Of a DNA stretch of 64,000 nucleotides, positions 10,245 to 16,802 are shown in pieces. The DNA comes from Clostridium_AD sp050717635. Its GTDB lineage: Bacteria; Bacillota; Clostridia; Clostridiales; Clostridiaceae. The position numbers were made by a program, and so were the translations under genes. The stretch lies in contig NZ_JBOITO010000041.1 in assembly GCF_050717635.1 (NCBI RefSeq), positions 5,169-69,168 on the forward strand. The letters run 5' to 3'. The notes beneath the pieces were generated by a model, which was not told the origin of the DNA, did not search any database, and worked only from the letters and a program-made list of their open reading frames with translations. The stretch's first letter is position 1, and each line of letters starts with the position of its first letter.

Positions 10245-10436
10245 GTCTATCCCCCCAAATAAATAGTTTCTATATTGTATTTTTTATAGTTGTTCACTAA
10301 ACTATAGATTAATTTTATACTAATAATAGCATAAATTTCAAGTATAAGGAATTGAATTGCTATAGCTTTTATTTTTATATTATACCTAAAGGCGCTCTGA
10401 TAATGCAACAGAAACCTGTACAAAAAAACGTACAGG

Positions 10437-10608
10437 CTAATCATATAATAATTTCATCTTATTCACTTCATCTTTAATCTCATTAATTAATTCCATGGGT
10501 TCTATAACCGTAGCCTCACTACCTAATTGTAATAACCATCTTATTAATCCTATTGATGACTTTGCTATAAATTTAGCTATAAAGTAGCCTTCTTTATCAT
10601 TACCTTCT
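10437..10608 (-). pseudogene. C-terminal fragment of a WYL-domain transcriptional regulator
   Basis: An open minus-strand frame of about 55 codons encodes GYFIAKFIAKSSIGLIRWLL, then QLGSEATVIEPMELINEIKD and an ending MKLLYD. This matches the C-terminal end of WYL/YafY-type regulators, where a W-(I/L)-L-x-x-G-(S/D)-x-A-x-V-x-x-P-x-x-L pattern is typical. The frame is closed upstream by a TAA and no HTH region is seen, so only the tail of the gene survives. Confidence 0.75.
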
Positions 10609-10711
10609 TAGTTCCCAACTATAATACTGCAAAGTTTTCACATAAATAGAATTTATCGTTGTTCCATTATTTTATTTCCCAAGCAATATATTAAATTTTA
10701 CATTATTTTCT

Positions 10712-10771
10712 TAAAGACAGAGGGAACCTGCTGAAATATATATATATTTCAGCAGGTTCCCTCTGTCTTTA
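10712..10771. repeat. 60-bp perfect palindrome downstream of dhaL
   Basis: The sequence is its own reverse complement over 60 bases, centred between 10741 and 10742, with arms containing GAGGGAACCTGCTGAAATA. As RNA it would form a hairpin with a very small loop. It lies about 40 bases downstream of dhaL and may end that operon, but the T-run (10777-10784) is on the plus-strand side. A degenerate copy occurs at 25757-25823, so it may be a dispersed repeat rather than a simple terminator. Confidence 0.8.
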
Positions 10772-10809
10772 GCCGATTTTTTTTAAAAAATACAGCTCGT
10801 TTCTAAATT

Positions 10810-11406
10810 TTATTTATTAAAAGCTTTTTTAATACCTTTAAATATATACATTACAGCAACTGCTCCTGGATCAGGTGTTCCTAAAGATTTTTCCTGGTAA
10901 TAAGCCGCCCTTCCATGTACAGGTTTTAAATCTTTCGTCTTTTCAACTCCATTTTGTGCTGCTTCATATGCTTTTTCAAATCCCACACTTAATGTTTTGT
11001 TTTCATCTAATGATATAGCTAGGGATTCTACTGCAGGTTGAAGGGCATCTAACATTGTTTTGTTACCTACCTTTGTTTTGCCCCTTTCAATAACTCCTTT
11101 TACAGCAGCTCTGCCCATGTTTACCGCATCTTTAAGACTTATTTCGCTAATTCCTGTTACTGCCATAGTAGACGGAACAGTTAAATTCATTTTCATGCCT
11201 AACTTCATAAATATTTTACCCATATCTTCAGTTTCAATTTTATCTAACTCATCATAAATAGATTGAAACCCCTTTGTCATTGTTATTCCAAGATCTCCAT
11301 CTCCCATAGCCGCATCTAGTTGTGTCAAATAGTCTTTTTCATCCTTGAGTACATTAACTATCTCACCTAATATCACTTTCAGAAATTCTTTATTTATTTT
11401 CTCCAT
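10810..11406 (-). CDS. dhaL: Dihydroxyacetone kinase ADP-binding subunit DhaL
   Basis: This 198-residue protein is the nucleotide-binding subunit of a two-component dihydroxyacetone kinase. The DhaL motif GDGDLGITMTKGF (about residues 36-48) supplies the Mg-ADP-binding aspartates, and the C-terminus carries LGTPDPGAVAVMYIF. With DhaK it phosphorylates dihydroxyacetone or a related short ketose. It is the last gene of the PTS-aldolase-dhaK operon, 24 bases after dhaK. No dhaM is present nearby, although PTS-type DhaKL normally needs DhaM to rephosphorylate the bound ADP. The phosphodonor therefore lies elsewhere or is ATP itself. Confidence 0.9.
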   Translation of the reverse strand: MEKINKEFLKVILGEIVNVLKDEKDYLTQLDAAMGDGDLGITMTKGFQSIYDELDKIETEDMGKIFMKLGMKMNLTVPSTMAVTGISEISLKDAVNMGRAAVKGVIERGKTKVGNKTMLDALQPAVESLAISLDENKTLSVGFEKAYEAAQNGVEKTKDLKPVHGRAAYYQEKSLGTPDPGAVAVMYIFKGIKKAFNK

Positions 11407-11430
11407 AAGTTCTACTCCTTTGTATTTAAA

Positions 11431-12435
11431 TTATCTAATTTGTTGAAAAAATGGAGTATATGCTGGCTGATCTAAAAGTTCCTTAAGTTCATCATCTAAC
11501 TTCAACAAAGAAATTGACATACCAGCCATTTCAAGTGAAGTAGCAAATTCTCCTATATAAGGTCTATATATTACAATACCTTTATTTTTAAGTATTTCAT
11601 CAGCTTTTCTATAGGCAATGTATAGTTCCTCTAATGGAGTAGCTCCAAGTCCATTAATTAAAATGGAAACTTCATCTCCCTTATTATATGGGAGATCAGA
11701 AATTAGTCTATCCATTATATATTCTACTACTTCATCTGATTTTTTTAATTCAGTTCTCAGTATTCCAGGTTCTCCATGTATACCCATTCCTATTTCCATT
11801 TCATTTTCATCAATTGAAAAAGTAGCTTTCCCTGCTTCTGGAACAATGCAAGGCGTTAATGCAACTCCCATAGTTCTTGTATTATCAACTGATTTTTGAG
11901 CTAATCTTTTCACTTCTTTTAAAGTATTCATCTTTTCAGCAGCCGCTCCAGCTATTTTATACGCATAAAATATTCCAGCAACGCCTCTTCTTCTTTCTTC
12001 CTCTCCTTTTGGAGCAGAGGCTATATCATCTGTTACCAGTACTTCTTCAACTTCTATATCTTCAATTGAATCAAGATCTGAAGCCATTCCAAAATTCATT
12101 ATATCTCCACCATAATTTCCATATAAATGAAGTACACCTGCACCTGTATTTATAGCCTTATCCACTTCATGCATACACTCAGCACTTGGAGATGCAAATA
12201 CATTTCCTACACTAACTCCATCAGCTAGTCCATACCCCACATATCCAAGAAAAGTTGGAAGATGACCTGATCCTCCCCCTGTAGCTATTGCAACTTTGTT
12301 ATCTTTTTTATTGTCAGCTCTAACCACACATTTAAAGTTATTATCTACTATTTTCAAATAATCATGATGAGCCGCAATTATTCCTTCTATTGTTTCTCTT
12401 GCAAAATCTTCTGGTTTATTTATTAACTTTTTCAT
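11431..12435 (-). CDS. dhaK: Dihydroxyacetone kinase substrate-binding subunit DhaK
   Basis: This 334-residue protein is the substrate-binding subunit of the kinase. Conserved features are ATGGGSGHLPTFLGYVG, GNYGGDIMNFGMA, and GIHGEPG, whose histidine (about residue 220) corresponds to the residue that forms the hemiaminal with dihydroxyacetone in this family. The length is typical. It lies between the aldolase and dhaL. The context suggests that it captures a ketose released by the aldolase. Homologues also act on erythrulose or apulose, so the substrate should not be taken as dihydroxyacetone without a test. Confidence 0.92.
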   Translation of the reverse strand: MKKLINKPEDFARETIEGIIAAHHDYLKIVDNNFKCVVRADNKKDNKVAIATGGGSGHLPTFLGYVGYGLADGVSVGNVFASPSAECMHEVDKAINTGAGVLHLYGNYGGDIMNFGMASDLDSIEDIEVEEVLVTDDIASAPKGEEERRRGVAGIFYAYKIAGAAAEKMNTLKEVKRLAQKSVDNTRTMGVALTPCIVPEAGKATFSIDENEMEIGMGIHGEPGILRTELKKSDEVVEYIMDRLISDLPYNKGDEVSILINGLGATPLEELYIAYRKADEILKNKGIVIYRPYIGEFATSLEMAGMSISLLKLDDELKELLDQPAYTPFFQQIR

Positions 12436-12464
12436 TACAGTTATACCTCCACCTATGCTTTGCC

Positions 12465-13121
12465 TTAAAGTTTTACTTCAGAAGGATACTTCCACTGCTC
12501 AAGTTCCTGCGCAGAAAAAGCATCTGGTTCTCTACCACCATTCAACATAAGCGTTCTATAATATATTTCAGCTAATTCTTCTACATAATGAGCCTTTAAA
12601 AGTGCTTCTTTAAGATCTACATCTACTGCTACTACTCCATGTTTTTCTAAAAGTATCATGTCTGATTTTTTTATAGGTTCAATTACACTATCTGAAAGAG
12701 CTCTTGTTCCTGGTCTTCCATAATTAGCTACTGGAACTACTCCATCCTTTAATCCAAAATTAGCACATTCATATATTATAGCTGGTATTTCTTTTTTTAT
12801 TACAGCAAAAGAAGTAGCAAAACGAGAATGTGTGTGTACCATAGCAAATATATCTGGTCTTGTTTTATATACTTCAAGATGCATTAATAGCTCACTTGAT
12901 GGTCGTACGTTTGTTTCCACTTCTATAACCCTAGCCTCCAAGTCTATAACACATATATCATGATAAGTTAATTCTTCTCTATCCACACCTGATGGAGTTA
13001 TTACAACATAACCTGTTTCTTTATCTCTAATACTAAAGTTCCCTGATTTATGCTTACATAACCCAGTCCTATCAGCTTCCTGTGCAATTATAACAACTTG
13101 TTTTTTTAAATTTTCTAACAT
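12465..13121 (-). CDS. Class II aldolase (fuculose-phosphate aldolase-like)
   Basis: This 218-residue protein is a zinc-dependent class II aldolase/adducin-domain enzyme. The expected metal and catalytic residues are all visible: the glutamate in PSSELLMHLEVY, the paired histidines in VHTHSRFATSF and the third histidine in LLEKHGVVAVD. Family members cleave fuculose-1-phosphate, rhamnulose-1-phosphate, ribulose-5-phosphate analogues and similar sugars. Its position after the PTS IIC gene and before dhaK suggests that it splits the phosphosugar delivered by the PTS, releasing a three- or four-carbon ketone for DhaKL. The exact sugar is unknown. Confidence 0.9.
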   Translation of the reverse strand: MLENLKKQVVIIAQEADRTGLCKHKSGNFSIRDKETGYVVITPSGVDREELTYHDICVIDLEARVIEVETNVRPSSELLMHLEVYKTRPDIFAMVHTHSRFATSFAVIKKEIPAIIYECANFGLKDGVVPVANYGRPGTRALSDSVIEPIKKSDMILLEKHGVVAVDVDLKEALLKAHYVEELAEIYYRTLMLNGGREPDAFSAQELEQWKYPSEVKL

Positions 13122-13188
13122 ATCATATCTCTCCTCTTATATTATATTTATATTCATGTTTATATTTTTGTGCTATGTTACCTTTATT

Positions 13189-14547
13189 TTATGAATCCAA
13201 CAGATCCTGCATATCTCTTTTCTTCATATCTTTTGCATACCAAAAGAATAGACCAAAGAAACCAATTAGTGAAGCAAGACCAACTACATCTCCATGTATT
13301 ATATTTAATCCATGAGCAAGTGCCCATCTCAATTCAGGCATTTCCACACCGAAGAAAGCAATAAACTGTCCTGCTGGAATTTCTATAGTTCCTACTGCTT
13401 TTGCAAGACTTGTTGTAATAGGTGCAATGCTTGTAGCAACTAATAAATACATTGGTGTTGCTATTAAACCAAGAATAATCATTCTAATTAAATTTCCACC
13501 CGTTACAACTAATGCAGGTACAACAACAATTATATTAACAATACCTGCTAAAGGAATAACATTGTTTACGCCTGCTTTAGACATTAATACAGCAATAACT
13601 AATTCAAAAGGAACTAATATAATTGCAGCAACCCATATTTCTGCTTGTCCTGCCATAAAAGGCCAGTCAAGACCAATATAAATTTCTCTGCCTTTAAATC
13701 TTTTCTTCATGAAAGTACCTGCAGCATCAGCTATTGGTGCAAGTGCCTGCATAAATAATTTTGCTACCATTGGGAAAAGAACAAGAGCCGTAGCAACTTG
13801 CATTGCTGTATTTAAAATTCCTTTAAGATCAAATCCACCAAACATGGCTATTAAAGCACCAACTATAAATCCCATGACACTATTTTCACCAAATACGCCT
13901 ATCTTCTCCTTCATTTGTTGCGCATTTACATTGATCTTATTTATCCCTGGCACAAAATCTAACAGTCTATTTATAGGTGCAAGTACAGCTGCTTGAATTA
14001 ACATAGGGTGAGTGCATGCAACACCAGGTATTTTTGTAATTTTATATATTTGCTTTTGGGTTATATCGCCACTTTTAAGTTCAACAATGATTTGTATTAT
14101 TACAGCAACAAATGCTAGTGGTATACTTCCAGTTACTGATGCAACCAAAGTTGCTGTAAAAATCTTACCCCAAACATTCCAAAGATCTACATTCAAACAA
14201 TCAGTCCATTTTAAAGCTAACATAAGTACATTTATACCTATTTGAATAGGAAATACAGCCAGTGCATAAGGCCAAGCCCATGCTATTGCCGCCATTGGAG
14301 CCCACCCAACGTCTATTGCAGATAAATTAATACCTGTGTTTTCAACAAATGCACTAGCTGCAGGGCTAATAGAATTAAACATAAATCCTAAAATTATATT
14401 CATACCAGTAAATGCTACTCCTAATGTTATTCCAGCTATTATTGCTCTTTTAGGTTTCATTTTAATAGTCAAGCCAAGTATTATCATAACCATCGGTAAA
14501 AATATAGCTGAACCTAAACTTAATATATACTTTACTACTGAACTCAT
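13189..14547 (-). CDS. PTS galactitol-type transporter IIC subunit
   Basis: This 452-residue protein has about ten to twelve hydrophobic segments and the sequence character of the GatC family (PTS_EIIC galactitol group): FLPMVMIILGLTIKMKPKRA at the start, NTGINLSAIDVGWAPMAAIAW and a C-terminal cytosolic FWYAKDMKKRDMQ. It forms the membrane channel that moves a polyol or sugar during phosphorylation by the IIA and IIB subunits encoded upstream. The gene order IIA-IIB-IIC is complete. The galactitol label is a family name and does not fix the substrate. Confidence 0.88.
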   Translation of the reverse strand: MSSVVKYILSLGSAIFLPMVMIILGLTIKMKPKRAIIAGITLGVAFTGMNIILGFMFNSISPAASAFVENTGINLSAIDVGWAPMAAIAWAWPYALAVFPIQIGINVLMLALKWTDCLNVDLWNVWGKIFTATLVASVTGSIPLAFVAVIIQIIVELKSGDITQKQIYKITKIPGVACTHPMLIQAAVLAPINRLLDFVPGINKINVNAQQMKEKIGVFGENSVMGFIVGALIAMFGGFDLKGILNTAMQVATALVLFPMVAKLFMQALAPIADAAGTFMKKRFKGREIYIGLDWPFMAGQAEIWVAAIILVPFELVIAVLMSKAGVNNVIPLAGIVNIIVVVPALVVTGGNLIRMIILGLIATPMYLLVATSIAPITTSLAKAVGTIEIPAGQFIAFFGVEMPELRWALAHGLNIIHGDVVGLASLIGFFGLFFWYAKDMKKRDMQDLLDS

Positions 14548-14610
14548 ATCTTTTCCCCCTATTAAATTGACTTTATATTCCTGTGTATCAAAGGTAACGA
14601 GATTTTTTTA

Positions 14611-14898
14611 TCATTTACACATTTCCTTAAGTTTATCAAACTCTTCATCAATTCCAATACCAGTTAAGAATGGTATTCCACTTAGTGTTGGTTTTCCCCA
14701 ATCCTTTAAACCAGTTTGGACAATAGAAACATAAATATCACACTGGTCTATAATACTTTCAAGAGATTTAATATCAACCGCATCAACGTTTACATTAAGT
14801 CCTTCATCTTCACACATACTTTCAATTTTAGAAGCAACAGTTTGTGAAGTAGCAACTCCTGATCCACATGCAACAATAATATTTTTTCTTTTACTCAT
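14611..14898 (-). CDS. PTS galactitol-type IIB subunit
   Basis: This 95-residue cytosolic phosphocarrier has the IIB loop IIVACGSGVATSQTVASKI near the N-terminus. The cysteine at about residue 11 would be the phosphorylated residue. It passes phosphate from the IIA histidine to the incoming sugar bound by IIC. Length and motif fit the GatB/lactose-cellobiose-like IIB fold. AAGAGGAGGA precedes the ATG. It sits between IIA and IIC in the operon. Confidence 0.88.
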   Translation of the reverse strand: MSKRKNIIVACGSGVATSQTVASKIESMCEDEGLNVNVDAVDIKSLESIIDQCDIYVSIVQTGLKDWGKPTLSGIPFLTGIGIDEEFDKLKEMCK

Positions 14899-14939
14899 AA
14901 TAAAATCCTCCTCTTATTTTTAGTTTTAATTATTAACAG

Positions 14940-15407
14940 CTAAGATACAATTTGAGATAATTTATCTATCACCTCTTTCGTAGTTGTTGAATTATAAATG
15001 CTAAGTAATTTATCTTTATCAGAAAAAATCGACATCAACTTACCTAATGTTTGTACTTGACGACTTGGATTTTTAATAGCAAGCATAAATATTAATTTCG
15101 CTTCAACATCGTTAACTCCACCCCCCATTTCTTTAAAACTAACTGCTTTGTTTAATAATGCAACAAGAATAGCCGGTTTCTCAACATGAATTGCATCAGT
15201 ATGAGGTATTGCTACTTTTACACCAGCAGTGTTTAATCCCGTCGGATAAATTATTTCTCTTTGTAAAACTCCTTCAGCAAAGGAATCCTTTACATAACCT
15301 TGCTCTCTTAATATTTTTGACATGTTTTTCAATAGTTCTTCTTTACTTTCTGCCTCGTAATTAAGTAAAATCAATTTTTCATGAAATAAAATCTCTTTTT
15401 CATCCAT
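14940..15407 (-). CDS. PTS IIA subunit (fructose/galactitol type), first gene of the operon
   Basis: This is a 155-residue EIIA domain of the PTS_EIIA_2 family. The phosphorylated histidine lies in VAIPHTDAIHV (about residue 69). A longer open frame begins at 15479, but I place the start at the ATG at 15407. AAAGGAGC lies at the right distance upstream of it, and the sigma-54 promoter at 15451-15469 would fall inside the longer reading. It is the first gene of IIA-IIB-IIC-aldolase-dhaK-dhaL, all on the minus strand with short gaps, so the six are probably one transcript. Confidence 0.88.
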   Translation of the reverse strand: MDEKEILFHEKLILLNYEAESKEELLKNMSKILREQGYVKDSFAEGVLQREIIYPTGLNTAGVKVAIPHTDAIHVEKPAILVALLNKAVSFKEMGGGVNDVEAKLIFMLAIKNPSRQVQTLGKLMSIFSDKDKLLSIYNSTTTKEVIDKLSQIVS

Positions 15408-15450
15408 AATTATATGCTCCTTTACTAAATGTTCTATCTGTATATATTTC

Positions 15451-15469
15451 AAAGCAAGTCTTATGCCAA
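15451..15469 (-). promoter_or_regulatory. Sigma-54 (-24/-12) promoter of the PTS-aldolase-dha operon
   Basis: The minus strand reads TTGGCATAAGACTTGCTTT. It has the invariant GG (15467-15466) and GC (15455-15454) separated by exactly ten bases, and it matches the TTGGCAY-N5-TTGC consensus. It is 44 bases upstream of the IIA start codon. The nearby LevR-type activator, which has an intact GAFTGA loop, is the obvious partner. The activator-binding site is not proven. TAGTGCAT-type sequences at 15472-15479 and in the hairpin 15521-15555 lie on the upstream side and are candidates. Confidence 0.85.
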
Positions 15470-15513
15470 CATAGTGCATAATACTTTAAACCTGCTGTTT
15501 TCTTAATTGTTGT

Positions 15514-15556
15514 AAAAAAACATGCACTAAAATTATAAATTAATTTTAGTGCATGT
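15514..15556 (-). terminator. Intrinsic terminator of the PHP gene
   Basis: CATGCACTAAAATTA pairs perfectly with TAATTTTAGTGCATG around a five-base loop. On the minus strand it is followed by seven T. It lies 41 bases after the PHP stop codon and about 50-90 bases upstream of the -24 element of the next operon. The same dyad could therefore also serve as an activator-binding site. Confidence 0.85.
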
Positions 15557-15596
15557 CCTTTGTTTGAATATTGTATACATTGTGAATATTATTTAA

Positions 15597-16457
15597 CTAC
15601 TTGTTATTAATCTTTTCTAAGATGTTTTCATATACACTGTGTGGAATAAAGAAATTACCAGTTCCTGTTCCTAGATTTATTGCAGGTCTGTTTAAACCAT
15701 GAAAGTCTGTTCCTCCTGAAGGTATTAGATTATATTTATTAATTAAGTAGTCTAAATAATCAATATTTTCTTTACTGTAAGAAGGATAATATCTCTCTAT
15801 TCCATTAAGTCCTAATGTTATTAAGTATTTTATATGCTCTTCCATTTGAACTTTGCTAAGCCCTTGCAATCCTATTCTTTTATTATAATGTGCTAAAAAA
15901 GATAGCCCGCCTGATTTTTTAATAATTTCTATAGTTTCTTTAACTTTAATTAATTCATCCTTAGCATACGCAATTGGATCCAAGTATTTGTCCCAAATAT
16001 CTTGTGCATTATTACTTATACCACTTTGAATAAAATATTTATGTATATCATACCTATCTAAATATTTATTTAAAGAATTCTTTTTTAATACATCAATATC
16101 TATATAAATGCCTTTTGTCTCTAATATTTTAAGTATACTTTCTACACTTGCCTGTCTTGCTTTTTTCATCCTAGTGTAAACTTTTAGAAATTCCACATTA
16201 TTTGTATCAATACCTAATCCAATAATATGAAGTATCCTTCCATCCTCATACAGTGAACTTATTTCTATTCCCTTAAGAAAATCAATATTATATTTTAAGG
16301 CTTCCTCCTCTGCTTCATGAATTCCATCTATGTTATCGTGATCTGTCAAAGCAATTGCTTTAACTCCTTTTTTAAATGCAAGTTGTATTATTTCTTTAGG
16401 ACTGTATGTACCATCAGACATATATGAATGCACATGTAAATCAATATTATAACTCAT
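15597..16457 (-). CDS. PHP-domain phosphoesterase (RNase AM/YciV-like)
   Basis: This is a 286-residue metal-dependent phosphoesterase of the PHP family. Motifs are IDLHVHSYMSDG (metal-binding histidines), ALTDHDNIDGI, and near the C-terminus GGTDFHG; FLAHYNKR lies in the middle. Homologues include 3',5'-nucleotide bisphosphate phosphatase and RNase AM, so RNA or nucleotide turnover is a fair guess. The start at 16457 is preferred over the upstream ATGs because GGAGGCGATTT lies just before it. Its own terminator separates it from the PTS operon. Confidence 0.88.
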   Translation of the reverse strand: MSYNIDLHVHSYMSDGTYSPKEIIQLAFKKGVKAIALTDHDNIDGIHEAEEEALKYNIDFLKGIEISSLYEDGRILHIIGLGIDTNNVEFLKVYTRMKKARQASVESILKILETKGIYIDIDVLKKNSLNKYLDRYDIHKYFIQSGISNNAQDIWDKYLDPIAYAKDELIKVKETIEIIKKSGGLSFLAHYNKRIGLQGLSKVQMEEHIKYLITLGLNGIERYYPSYSKENIDYLDYLINKYNLIPSGGTDFHGLNRPAINLGTGTGNFFIPHSVYENILEKINNK

Positions 16458-16578
16458 TAAATCGCCTCCACACATCAATATGTATTATTATACTTCATTT
16501 TTTATGTTTATCAATTTAAAATATACCATTGCTTTTTTCTAAATGATGTAATATTATTATTAAAAAGGAGGCATAATT

Positions 16579-16797
16579 ATGAAAATTGTTTTCTGGTATG
16601 TAATCGTTGTGATTGATGTTTCTCTCCTAATCATGTCATTTATTTATAATAATATTTTCTTAACAATATTGTCTTTTATAATTGCTTTAGTACTTAATAA
16701 GTTTAAAAATATTATTCCTATTCCTAAGTTATTTCAAAATTTAAATATAATATCCAATAAAAATAAAAAATCTAATAAAAAAAATATTGGTGGGTGA
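16579..16797 (+). CDS. Small two-helix membrane protein upstream of the LevR-type regulator
   Basis: This 72-residue protein has two adjacent hydrophobic stretches (about residues 3-24 and 26-42) and a very basic Lys/Asn-rich tail. AAAAAGGAGGC before the ATG is an excellent ribosome site. Its stop codon TGA lies within the first bases of the regulator gene, so the two are co-transcribed and probably translationally coupled. I do not recognise the family. A role in sensing or in controlling expression of the regulator is only a guess from position. Confidence 0.65.
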   Translation: MKIVFWYVIVVIDVSLLIMSFIYNNIFLTILSFIIALVLNKFKNIIPIPKLFQNLNIISNKNKKSNKKNIGG

Positions 16798-16802
16798 ATT
16801 TC

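Noticed and set aside
10247..10444. 65-codon hydrophobic minus-strand frame
   Set aside because: It has AT-rich, low-complexity composition and no convincing ribosome site, and its end abuts the strong ribosome site of the next gene; it is probably upstream non-coding DNA.
13427..14734. Several plus-strand frames of 77-132 codons opposite the PTS genes
   Set aside because: They are antisense shadows of the IIC and IIB genes without their own ribosome sites.
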